Translations under genes and position numbers: made by a program
Assembly (NCBI GenBank): GCA_010093605.1
Contig: MU004181.1
Coordinates: forward strand, 1,674,001 to 1,738,000
Source: Lophium mytilinum
Taxonomy: Eukaryota; Ascomycota; Dothideomycetes; Mytilinidiales; Mytilinidiaceae
Direction of reading: 5' to 3'
DNA: 64,000 nt
Notes under the pieces: generated by a model
The model's input: only the letters and a program-made list of their open reading frames with translations
Told to the model about the DNA's origin: nothing
Database searches by the model: none
Shown here: piece after piece, positions 51,490 to 62,747 of the stretch
How positions within the stretch are numbered: position 1 is the stretch's first letter
Layout of the letters: every line of letters begins with the position of its first letter

Positions 51490-53628
51490 TGTGGGCTCGG
51501 GGCGAGTTCCTGCGCAAGGCAGGGTTCTGACGCGCTTTAAGGAGGGTACATGAAGTGTATAGGCGTGTGGTGGAGGAGATCAGGCGCACGCAATGAGCGT
51601 ATGGGGTGGTTTCGAGGACTGGGGGCAGCTGTTGACGGTCATACGTAGGTAGTGTGGCCCGCCAAGCCACTCTCCCCCTGCGTCGGCGGTGTGGTATTTC
51701 TTGCAGGACTGCGTAATTCCGGATGTACTCAACAATTATTAACAGATAGTCTCTGATCTCCTCTATATTCGAGTCACTCTGGAATCTGAAGTTCCAGAGC
51801 GGAGAACTACAATGCCGAGCCCTCTCTGGGAACGTCCACGGGTCTGAAACGGCAAACCGTGAGATGCTATTGGTCAAACTTGGAACATTTTGGGCTGGTG
51901 ACAATATGTTCGCTCCGTCAATTCTATAAGGGCCCTAACCAATGCCCATAGCTCCGCGATTCTTGTTCTCGTTTCCGTTACAGTATTCACAATGATATAT
52001 ATTTCATTGGGGCCTATTGATGTCCTCTCTTGGACGACATCGAAGTTTCATCGTTCCCTGCCAAAATTGAAGCTAGAGAACCTAGCCGTCTACTATTCAA
52101 CCATGTCCTGCACTGTGTACCCGTGATCGAAAGCTGTGGAAACTAACGAAGCGTGGGGAAGTTTTTCGAGTATATATCTCTCGACAGCTTTGCTCTGCGA
52201 TCTATTATGACGGGCTACCGAAGGCGCGTTTGACCAGCCTGATAGGCATTTCGAAGAGATTCAACCAGAGGCCATTCATCAACACGTACGGATTCGCTCA
52301 ATCCACGGAGGGAAACCTTCGCACTTTGGTCGTTTCACTACTCATCATGTATGAGGTCTTCGGTGGGCTCTTAAATGAAATACACTGTGGCGGGTGAGGA
52401 GACCTTCGACCTGAGATCTGGCCTCCGATGCAACCCTTCAATCACCCGAGTTCGTGTGCTCCGAGATAACCATTTCGAGAACAGATCACTACATTGTTGA
52501 AAGACACGCAGTCCTTATGCTGACGGGTCTTGTTGACACGCGTCTCATGCTCCAAAGCGGCAGATATGTCATGTGCGTTTTCCAAGCCACGTTGGCCCCG
52601 TGTGACACGTAGAGGCCGTTTTCGTGACGATGAAAGGTGCCGAGACGAAGCAATCTAAACTTCTATAGCTTACTAGATTTGGAAGCGCAGGATTCGCTCA
52701 ATACTAGAGCGAAGCCAGGCTTTCGGCTCTCATGTAGGTCACGATGCACAGCGAGCCTGCAGAGTCGGCCGCCGTTGACCGACATTGAATGCACGTCGTC
52801 CCCCTTGGCGTGCGCCCAGCCTTAAGCAGGGCGTTTTGGACGCGAAGCCATGGTCGTGGCCTGTGGTGGCGGTGAGATCTGCGAAGGTCTTGCAGGTGCT
52901 CTGTTTCTGTCTGTAGCTATGGTAGCGGAATGTGAGGTTCCAGGTTCGAGAGCGTGTAACAGTCTGAGGTCCCGAGCAGAAGTAGCAGTGAATGAAGGAC
53001 CTTTCACCTAGCCAGCCAAGGAAACCTCGCTGTGATCGTCCATGTTCAGCCGGCGCTGGACTGGTCGATAACCTGTAGTGCTGTTGTTGACTCCATGGTT
53101 CCCAGCTCGGTACCTAGGTATGATGTCTCTTTGCCAAGCCTCGACGACCAACAGCTGACGTGCCGCTTCGCTCCTTATTGTTGAAGCGGACACTCCCCTC
53201 ACTCACACCTGCACTATCCAGAAGGCACTACATACGCTGTGTTGATTTATTCTCCATTCATTCACTTCTCTCCTACCATTTGCGCCCTTCTTCCTTACTA
53301 CCTGCCGCAGTCCTCGACCCTCTCCCGGCTCCTCCTCCGCGCTTCTTGCACAACCTTGGCCTTGCTCACTCTACCACAACAACAACCACCCTTCTCGGAT
53401 ACTGGCACTCGCCCGACACCTCCAGGCGCTCCTCACATATAAAATCCGGGCAGCACACCGCCTGTATCGCCGTCGCCTCGTACACCACCCCACCTTCGGG
53501 AATCAACACAACAAACCTCCATCGTGCAGTCGACACCATCCTCTTTCACAACCACCACCTTTATATGGTGCAGCCGGAACGGCAGATACCTTGTAGCTAC
53601 CGCGCTCTGCATTTACATACTACACGCC
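51490..53628. other. Divergent upstream region of kinase and grr1 genes
   Basis: About 2.1 kb with no supported gene. The last 450 bases are C/T/A rich and probably a long grr1 leader; the open frames in it have no ATG in good context and no motif. The rest shows short random frames only. Confidence 0.55.
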
Positions 53629-55581
53629 ATGGCTCGCTCCCGCCGACCGCAGAGATCACCCAGCGGTTCCCGGTCCGACACTTCCGCGTCCACATCCCCC
53701 GAACGAGGGGTCGACGATGACAATGATTCGTTCATGATGCAAGCAAACGACTCGGTTTCATCTCTGGCGCCCTCAATTCCCCCGGAGTTCGACACCGAAG
53801 CCGCGAGGCGGGAAATCGAAGAGCGATGCCGTGTATCACCAATCAGCCGACTCCCCGCCGAGCTTATGATCGCTATATTCGCGAAGCTGGGCTCCCCCGG
53901 GGATTTGAAGAATTGCATGCTGGTGTCGAGAGAATGGTCGAGGAACAGTGTTGGACTACTTTGGCACAGACCCCGAACCGACAAGTGGTCCAGTCTACAC
54001 AACGTGGTCAAGTCAGTCCGGACGGTGAACAGCTTTTTCGACTATCCCAGTCTTATAAAGCGACTCAATCTATCCACTCTGGCTGGCGATGTCAGTGATG
54101 GTACCCTGCAACCGCTTCGTGCTTGCAAGAGAGTGGAGCGTATGACACTTACGAATTGTTCGAAGCTTTCGGATCTGAGTCTGGTCGACATGATCCAGGG
54201 AAATCGTAGCCTTTTGGCTCTAGATGTGACGGGCCTAGAAAACATCACAGACAAGACCATGGAGGCCGTAGCAAACAACTGCATACGACTCCAAGGCTTG
54301 AACATTACGAATTGCAAAAAGATCACGGATAAATCCCTCGCAGAGGTCGCTCGACTTTGTCGGCATGTCAAGAGAGTAAGTCCCAAATTCATTCCGAATT
54401 CCTTTGCGCTTGGATTAACGTTCTCTTAGTTAAAATTCAACGGATGCTCTCAGCTCACGGACGCGTCTATCATGGCCTTTGCACTTAATTGCCGACATAT
54501 TTTGGAGATTGACCTCCACGATTGCAGACTTCTCGAAGACGAGTCAATAACGGCCTTGATTAGCGAGGGTCCGCATTTGAGAGAGCTCCGGCTGGCCCAC
54601 TGTTCCCGCATCACCGACAACGCGTTCCTCCGCCTGCCCCAAGAAGCTACATACGACAGTCTACGCATCTTGGATCTTACTGACTGCGGCGAACTTCAAG
54701 ATGCTGGCGTACAGAAGATAATCCAGGCTGCCCCCCGTCTCCGGAATCTGGTCCTTGCTAAGTGCCGACAATTGACAGACCGAGCGGTCTTAGCCATCAC
54801 CCGGCTTGGCAAAAACCTGCACTACATCCACCTAGGACACTGCTCACGCATAACGGATGCTGGTGTGATACAGCTTGTCAAGCTTTGCAATAGGATTAGA
54901 TACATCGACTTGGCTTGCTGCTCAAATCTCACCGATAATTCGGTTCACCAGCTTGCCACACTCCCAAAGTTGAAACGTATCGGACTAGTTAAATGCGGAA
55001 ATATCACAGATCGTAGCATCCTTGCTCTTGCGAAACCGAAGCAGGTTGGACACAACGGGCCAGTGGCGCCGAGCTCCCTTGAGAGGGTTCATTTGAGTTA
55101 CTGTACGAATTTGACGCTCGCGGTAAGCACAATGAATACCACTTTTCGAGATGATTGACTCTAACGCTGCCCAGGGCATTCACGCGTTGTTAAACAACTG
55201 CCCGCGACTGACGCATCTCAGTCTGACTGGCGTTATGGCCTTCCTCCGTGAAGACTTGGTTGTGTTCTGTCGAGAGGCCCCACAAGGTTCATAAACCCTT
55301 TCGCCCTTTTTGCATTTGATTGTAGCCTAACATTCGAAGCAGAATTCAACGACCACCAACGGGACGTCTTCTGCGTCTTCAGCAACCATGGCGTCACCCG
55401 GCTTCGGGCCTACCTCAACCAAGACTCGCGTATCTCAGCCTACGAGGCCGACGGCACGATGTACGACGAAACCGAGGAACCAGACGTTATCATGAATGTC
55501 ACTGCCCAAGCGAACATCATGGTCATTGACGAAATGGACGAGGATTTTGGAGAGAACAGCGAGGTAATGGGCCAGGACTGA
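53629..55581 (+). CDS. grr1: SCF ubiquitin ligase F-box/LRR protein Grr1
   Basis: Exons 53629-54375, 54430-55122, 55175-55286 and 55343-55581 encode 596 aa; introns 54, 52 and 56 nt. The F-box (about residues 69-116) reads ISRLPAELMIAIFAKLGSPG. It is followed by about twelve cysteine-containing leucine-rich repeats (LTNCSKLSDLSL, LNITNCKKITDKSL, LDLTDCGELQDAGV, IHLGHCSRITDAGV) and an acidic tail. Grr1 recruits phosphorylated targets such as G1 cyclins and nutrient-sensor pathway proteins to the SCF complex. The length is close to other filamentous fungi and shorter than yeast Grr1, which has longer ends. The donor of the last intron (GTTCAT) is unusual but its join PQ|EFNDHQRDVFCVF is conserved. 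Confidence 0.95.
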
Positions 55582-58500
55582 GCCCGTCGTTCCAAGTCTT
55601 GGACCCAGACCCATCAGAGGCCCTCAAACCGAATCCCTTCAGCTTCTTCCCCTGGACATCGGATCGCGATATTAGGGAGCTCTCGTGTTAGAGTACGTCG
55701 CTTATGAATTAACGGCAAAAGTCGCTGCATCTGCTCTTTGAGCGCGGGAGACACGGCAGGGCTTCGTCTTCCCTTTCGCCTTTCTTGTATTACATCTTTT
55801 AGCAACAGCCAGCATCATCTCCAGCCTTTTCCAGGGCCTCGGAACCGCAGCGGAGCGAGCTAGGCGCGGGAGAGCGGATTGCGAGATGGATAGAGTGGAG
55901 ATATACCCGGGGTTGGAGCATAGTCCTAATTCAGTCTAGTCTAATCAGCGTTTGAGCTTGGTTGGGCTTGTTTGTTTACACTGTGCGCATACACTTCCGG
56001 GGGTATGATAAGGGGGATTAGTACTCTGCTGTACCAGTGTAGTTTTGGCTAATTCGGATTACGTTGATGCGCCTTTGCGAGCTGCGGCTGTGGTGACGCG
56101 TGTTTTGTTAGACACGCCGAATCGTGTGAAGTGATTACGCCACGTGTACTCTAGCAGGTGTGCTGTAGATATTCGAATTCCAATCTTCGCGCACAAGTGT
56201 TGATCCGGGAGGTATGACGTTCCGGGCCGCTCCCTCTTCATAGCGAATCCACTGATCTACGTCGGTCGTTTCCTAGCGAGGCCCGTATAGAGTCGGGCCG
56301 TGGAGTTGGACGCGGATCCTTCGGAGCGGGAGTCGTAGGGTGCCCGACGGCGTGGGCTGGGACGTCAAGGCTGACGATGAGAGATGTGATGTTGATGGAG
56401 GCAAGAGTAGGAGAGGAGGTCGAAGGATCGAAGTTTATAGAGGGGTCGCTGCACGGATAGCGCCTGGTAGAGTTGTGAAGATATTGGATGGTGTGAGTTC
56501 GCATCATGTGCTCGTTGTGTATGTGTAGCCCTCAAAAGCATGTAATTAAGCATTTTGTGTGTCAGTAGAAGGGGGAGTAGTATGGGCCCAATTTATCTGG
56601 GTAACCTCGATATGGCGAAGGACAAGTTCGTATGTCAAGTCTTGACGCTTAGCTAGGACGATGATATGGGCTTTTCTAGATATAGAGATGTCTTTAAAGG
56701 TACTGATATCAAGCAAGCTCGAAAGTATCTGATGTGTGTTCTGGAGAACGAGGGGTTTGATGCGGTGGTGTGAGAGATGCGTGAGAGGACCTCAGGGCTT
56801 ACTATCGTACGGGAAATCAACGACAAGCTAGGTGAATTTGACATGTAGAATGTAGGATATGGACCTGAGAAGCCCATTCTCACCAGGAATAGTGAAGTCC
56901 GCACAAGGACATATCGGAAAAGTGGTTGCGGTGCGACCTCGTACAACTTCATCTCCATGAAGGATGGATCTGGTCCACTTACTAGAACTGAAGTGGAAGT
57001 CGACTTGTGCAAGAAACGATGGTATCGACTTGAAGGATTTGGAACTGAAGGATATGAAGGGCTTACTTTAAGCACGACACTCATACATTCGCGTTCTAAC
57101 TGGACAACGCAAAGTGGTCTGAGGTTCTGCTTGGGTTTCTTCTTGAAACGAAGCGAATGCCTGATGCTCACACCATGAACCCACTTCGCTTCTACGAGTG
57201 ATCGAACGCTACGCTGCCCCAGGACAGTTCATAGCTAGGCAGAGCCAGATTTGGCTGCGTAGAGCCGAGATCGAGGGGCAGACAGCGAGAAAGTGAGTTA
57301 TGTGTAAGCTTCAGATTCTTGATAAGAGCTTCAGTCATCTCAAATTATTTACGAACCATATGTTGCATAGAGTATACGGAATCCAAGTACACAAGCTAAT
57401 GAGTAGGGGTATAGACTCTGTCTGTAGGATTACCTTTGTAGTAGCTACAAACGTAGGCCCAGCAAATGAATACGATTACTACAGTCTCCTAAATATCTAT
57501 TGGTTCCTTTTCATCCATTTATACTCCTATAGCACATGATGTCCAAATGGTGGCCCTGGCCGATTGCGCTCAACTTGGCACGCCGGATGGTCTGGGCGAA
57601 CCAGCGGAAATCTTGGTGGGCGCTGACGGCTGAAGAGTGGGACTGATACCTCTTTTAGAGGCCTCTAAAGATGTGACAGGGATACAGACGGTCTGGACTT
57701 TCGACAACAAGAAGTACAATGTGCGTTGCAGCACAGTCAGCCATTCAAGTACAAACTTTCTCCTTCTCTTGCGGCGATATTGCCAAGGAGGAGGTAGCAC
57801 GCATGCAACATGGGACGCGAGGCTTCAATATTGACAAACCAGCATCTGCAGAGGCGCTGGACGCGCGATGGAGACGGATTGGTAGGCAAGGGAGTGTGTC
57901 TACATACCGTGTCCCGAGTGGGCACTCGGGCCGGCCAGTCGATTCGGGACGAATACGAGGCATGTGTTCGGCTCGGTAAGGACCGGGGCTGGAGCAGGCT
58001 AAATGTTGTATCTCTCATCATCCCTTCGCAGTTTGAACAGCTGCAGCTCTAGCAAACGGCTCTTCAATGGTTTTCCATACGCAAGCACGGTAGGACGAAA
58101 GAAAGTAGGGACCACACCATCAAAAGCACGTGATCAACCGACAGAGCCAGAGCATGGGTTATAGATGTGTCAAAGGCTCGTCGATAGAAGGCAGTCGGAC
58201 AGGGCAAGCCACTGTGAATGCGGCTTGGCCGAGGATTATGCCTACCGCGAGGGTGAGGGTCTGCAGCGCACTCGATTGGACGAGAGGGTCATACGATGTG
58301 AGGTAAGCGAGTTGCCCGTCCAGCAGAGCACAAGCTCAGCAAAGGAGGCTGGCGGACAACGAGGATGTCGATGGCCAAGCGGGGAGTCGTCGTAACAGTG
58401 AGCAGTCCGTTCGCACAGCGCTTGAAGATGAGATGAGAGGTGACGCACTCCGCCAGCGGAAGAGGCAAATCCAAGCACTCCGACCTTGGCTGACACTCTG

Positions 58501-59077
58501 GGCGCGCCGGCGATGCCCAGCCGCCCAGCGTGCGCTCGTTTTGGGCGAGCCGGGGTCGACCCACACCACCGGCCATGTTGCTGCACGGCTTTGCGAGGCT
58601 GGTGACGGTTGCCTCGGTGGCGCGGCCCCGCTCACACTGTGTGACATCAAGGAGCGAGCAGCAAGTTGGCAGCTTCGCAAGGTGAATTATGGAGGACACA
58701 CAGCTGCGAACGCGGCCCTTTCGGCATCCAGCAGCGCCAGCTCGGCGGCAGTGACAGCGGGCCAAGGCCGCCAAGCAGGAAGGCGCGCCCCAAGGGTCTA
58801 GTGCGAGGCGCAGCGCTTGCCTGGCTTGTCCCGCCGGCCGCCCAGAACCCGCCCTCTCCTCTCTTATTTCCTCCCGATGCCCTCCCCTAAGCCTTTCACT
58901 TTCTCGACTCTCGAAAGTGCTGCGCTGTGAATCCGCCCGTTGTGACTGACTCCCCAGCGCTTTTCCTGCGCCGTGCGCGACCCTCGCCGAACACCAAGCA
59001 TCTCCGCCTTGCTCCTCGCCGCCAAGCACCAAGCACCAAGCAATCCATCGCCAACCCAACCCACACCTCCTCTCGCC
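55582..59077. promoter_or_regulatory. Long upstream region of pacC with PacC-type sites
   Basis: About 3.5 kb without a convincing gene. The core PacC site GCCARG occurs as GCCAAG at 57782-57787, 58374-58379, 58761-58766, 58770-58775 and 59021-59026, and as its complement CTTGGC at 58224-58229 and 58485-58490. PacC is known to act on its own gene in Aspergillus. The proximal 700 bp is GC rich and includes the transcript leader. Confidence 0.5.
57542..58052 (+). pseudogene. Possible decayed coding stretch upstream of pacC
   Basis: A plus-strand frame from about 57535 reads DVQMVALADCAQLGTPDGLG and EPAEILVGADG, then a TGA (about 57628-57630), then RVGLIPLLEASKDVTGIQ and TVWTFDNKKYN. It then continues sensibly only after shifting frame (KEEVARMQHGTRGFNIDKPA, later RDEYEACVRLGKDRGWSRLN). 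This could be a small gene with introns I did not find, a relic, or chance. No family recognised. Confidence 0.25.
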
Positions 59078-61182
59078 ATGTCCGAGAACGTGCCCACCGC
59101 CCAAGGCCCGCAGTCCGCCACGACACCGCAGCAGCAGCCTCAAGTCTTGCCCCAACCCCAGGGCCAGACATCGCCTGCCGTCGCCAGCGGTGCCGGCGAT
59201 CAGCTCGTGTGCCAGTGGCAGAACTGCGGTGAGCGCTGTCCGTCCGCCGAGCAGCTCTATGTAAGTAGATCCGTATATCTCGTCGCCTCTGCTCTCTTCT
59301 CTCTGCTCTTGATCGCGTCGCGACTCTTCTGTTTCTTCAACCAAGACGCGACTGTGTGATAGCATTGCCGAGCAACCGACCGCTGGAATGTGCCCGTCTT
59401 GCTCGCTTCGGCTCCTCGCGCAAACATTTACTAATCCTCGCAGGACCATGTTTGCGAGCGTCACGTTGGCCGCAAGAGCACCAACAACCTCAACTTGACC
59501 TGCCAATGGGGCAACTGCCGCACGACGACGGTGAAACGTGACCACATCACTTCTCACATCCGTGTGCACGTCCCGCTAAAGCCGCACAAATGCGACTTCT
59601 GCGGCAAGGCCTTCAAGCGCCCCCAGGACTTGAAGAAGCACGTCAAAACGCACGCCGACGACTCTGTGCTACTGCGCTCGCCCGAGCCAGGCCGCGCTGG
59701 CCACGGTGGCGGCAACTACCAGCAGAACAACGGAAAACGTAAGTCGCACCGCTCTCCGCTTTAGCAGCCAGACACCCGCCCAGAAGTCCCCCTTTTGTAT
59801 CTGCGCCATCGCCCCCCTTTCTTTTCCTCGACTCTAACGTGCGCGGAATAGTGGTCGCTGACTTGCAGGCTCTCGCTGCTACAGCGAGTGGTTACTACAA
59901 CCCCGAGAACCCTGGCTCGGGCAACTATGGCCAGCAGCATCCCGGAGGCCAGCCGCCCCAGGGATTCTACAGCGCCGCGCCACAGAGCACCGCATATGGC
60001 CCCGTCTACTATGCTGTTAACCAGCAACAGTCTATGAACAACGACTCATACGAGATACGCAAGCGCGCTGCCTACGACGCGCTCAACGAGTTCTTCGGTG
60101 ACGCCAAACGGAGGATTATTGACCCCACAACGTACTACGACGTCGGCCAGCGACTAATGGGACTTCAAGGCATCCAGCTCCCGGTTGCCGCGGGAGGAGG
60201 AGGGGGGTACCAGGGTGGCATGTCGGATTACGGTCAAGGCGGCCCTATGGTTGCACACGCACCTGCTCCAGTCTCAGGGCATCAATACTCACTCCCGTTG
60301 CCGAATATGCGGACCAAGAACGATCTTCTTAACATTGACCAGTTCCTCGAACAGCTGCAAACGACAGTCTACGAGAACTCCAACCACGCTGCCGCGGCCG
60401 GTGTAGCTCAACCGGGCTCGCATTATGTGCACCCAGGGGTCAATTACCGATCCAGCCATTCTCCACCAGGGATGCCCGCTGGCTCGCACCCGCAGTCGTC
60501 ACACGCTACGGCGGTTGCACCGATGTCGGCGGCTCCAGCCAGCGAGACTCCCGCTCTGACGCCTGCCTCAAGCGTCTTGTCGTACAACTCCGCGCACTCG
60601 CCAGGTTCGGGACACTCTGGAAGCACAGTCTCACCAACTTCCCGGGCCGGAATGAGCAGCATGTACCCAACCCTGCCTTCAGTCAGCACAATGTCGGACG
60701 CCTCGAACTACCCTGCGACCAGCGGTGCTCCTCCGTCTGCGCTCGGTGCATCTTTTGACGCAGATGGCCGTCGACGATACTCTGGCCATCTTCTCCAGAA
60801 AGCCGCCCCCGATCGTAGGTCTAGCGATGACATGGACATTTCCGAGGAAGGATCGCCAAAAGGCTCCCGGAGAGGTTCTGAACAAGATAGTCTCCGCCAC
60901 AACGTCAACCAACTGGCGATACAGTCTCCCAAGGTTGATCCAGCCCTCCGATCCCCCAGCCAAGCTTCGTCTGGAGAACATGTTGCTGACTCTCAAGAAA
61001 CTTGGGTCGAGAATATCCGCACTATCGAGAAGCTCAGGGGTTGGCTCAAAGAACGGCTCGAGCAGCATGACTACGTTGATGACGAAGACAGCACTCCTGA
61101 AGCGGACTCGAAGCCTTCGATGAGCGAGGATGCGCACAACCTGTACCCCGTGCTGAGGGCTGTCCGAGAAGGAAACGAGTAA
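59078..61182 (+). CDS. pacC: pH-response transcription factor PacC/Rim101
   Basis: Exons 59078-59260, 59444-59738 and 59852-61182 encode 602 aa; introns are 183 and 113 nt. Three C2H2 zinc fingers occupy residues 45-131: CQWQNC..C (split by intron 1 after EQLY), [19 protein letters not shown] and [21 protein letters not shown]. Then come [13 protein letters not shown], a Gly/Gln/Pro-rich middle, the conserved [18 protein letters not shown] helix, and two YPxL motifs: YPTL (Tyr431) and YPVL (Tyr591). In Aspergillus such motifs bind PalA and flank the region of signalling proteolysis at alkaline pH. The cleaved short form activates alkaline genes and represses acid ones by binding GCCARG. Start at the ATG in CGCCATGTC context. 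Confidence 0.97.
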
Positions 61183-62131
61183 AGGATATTGGGTGGCTGG
61201 GCTATTGGTGTTAACGGTGACGTGTATGATGAGGTTCTTGGGACGAAAGGTATACTGCGGTCATCTGCATTTCTTTCTACGACGGGCCGGGACACTCGCT
61301 ACTTAAGCTGAGATCGGACGGACGAAGCCGCGCTTGTGGCTTCAGGGCTCTTGGTCCCTCTTACCAATATTGTTTGTTTTCCCTTTTAATTTGTGTTTTA
61401 GTGTGTTCTGTAACGATGACAGTCGTTCTGAGGGCTATCTGCCTGGCTCAATTTACTTTATAGGGATAAAGGACCGAGAGGGCAGGTAGCTATGTGACTA
61501 CAATGGACTTTTCATCGCTCTGCAACGGCTGGATATCAAAACACTGCTTGTTTCTCTTACTCTTTCGATTTCGTGTCCGTGATACTTTCCAATGTGTCCA
61601 ATGTGCCTTCGTCTACCGTGCCTCTATCACAGTAGCGGTATACCTTTCAATAGCTATAGTATCTCATAGTCGCTGAATTGTCGGGAAGGGATCTTAGATC
61701 AAGCTTTCTCTTGGCCCTCTGAGCCTCACGTGCCTGTGAACGTTCTGGCGGCGCCCGACTGACCCCCACTTAGGCCACGACGGCAGAAAATCCTGACGTT
61801 TAGCATCGCCAATCAAAATGACAACACCGAGCCCAATCCCCACGTTGCTTTTTGCGCTCCAGTTTTTCCACAGAAGGGTCCAGGCAGGGTGGCCCCCGTG
61901 TGGATCTCCCACGCTAAGGATTGCCTGACCTGCGCGGGGACGCCAAAGGAGCATTGCGCAACTGATTTCTAGCTGTCTTCAAAGCTTTTAAACACGCGAC
62001 CACGCTGCGTACATATATTTAACGAATACACTTTTGAGAACATCTTCGACTATCACTTTCCACTTCCTACATACTATATACCTCCCAACCAACCCACGCC
62101 CAGGAACCTAACCCAATTCAACCCGCCCACC
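61183..62131. other. Intergenic region between pacC and the DUF3602 gene
   Basis: About 950 bp. The first 300 bases are T-rich and probably the pacC 3' UTR. The last 130 bases are a C/A-rich leader. No gene. Confidence 0.55.
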
Positions 62132-62747
62132 ATGCCAACCTGGGGCCGCGGCGGCGCTGGCAATATTGTCAGCGATGAGCAGGTGCAAGAAACCACACGT
62201 CGAGTAGCTGAGGTTCGCTTCACCCCATACCTACTGGCCTAAACCATACTAAGAACCCAATCATCTAACCTATCACCCTACTTTCTAGGACCTCGAAGCC
62301 AACCAACCCACCTCCATTCCCACCACAACCACCGCCGCACCCCCCTCCTACACAACCCAAGACTACGCCCATATGGGCCGCGGCGGCGCAGGCAACTGGT
62401 TCGTCCCCGCCGACGAGCCCGCCGCCCCTCCCCCCTCGGAGACCGCCGATCCCACCCCCGCGCCGCAGACGACGGCGAAGCCGCAGGTCTCGAAGCCGTG
62501 GACGCCGCCGAACACGGAGCTGCCGATCGCACGGGGCGGTAGGGGCGGCGCGGGGAATTTCGTGTGGGAGAGCGAGGAAGAGAAGCGGCGGAAGGCGGAG
62601 GCAGAGGCGCGGCGGCGCGAGGGGGTGGAGCGGCGAGTGGTTGCGGATGTAGAGAAGGGGTTGAAGATGCCGGAGAGGGCGCGGTTAGGGGGTGGTGGGA
62701 GTAGAAGTGGGGGAGAGCTTGAGGCGTCGGGGGTTTTGGGGTTGTGA
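62132..62747 (+). CDS. Par32-like DUF3602 protein
   Basis: Exons 62132-62212 and 62289-62747 (intron 76 nt) encode 179 aa. Three copies of the GRGGAGN motif mark the DUF3602/Par32 family: WGRGGAGNI at the N-terminus, MGRGGAGNW in the middle and GGRGGAGNF after it. The rest is disordered: Pro/Thr-rich between motifs 1 and 3, then a charged Lys/Arg/Glu helix. Yeast Par32 (Amu1) is a phosphoprotein downstream of TORC1 that inhibits Mep ammonium transporters; the motif repeats are the only shared part, so a similar role here is an inference. The coding strand changes abruptly from C-ending to G-ending codons at about 62465. Confidence 0.88.

Noticed and set aside
53160-53720. 186-codon frame before grr1
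   Set aside because: It overlaps the grr1 start in another frame, lies in a C/T-rich leader and has no motif.
56653-57171. 172-codon minus-strand frame
   Set aside because: Translation is Ser/Arg/Leu rich without domain or splice context; no reason to prefer it over chance.
58289-59569. 426-codon minus-strand open frame overlapping the pacC leader and first exons
   Set aside because: It lies opposite the conserved PacC zinc-finger exons, has biased Arg/Gly/Ala content from high GC, and shows no motif; a shadow frame.
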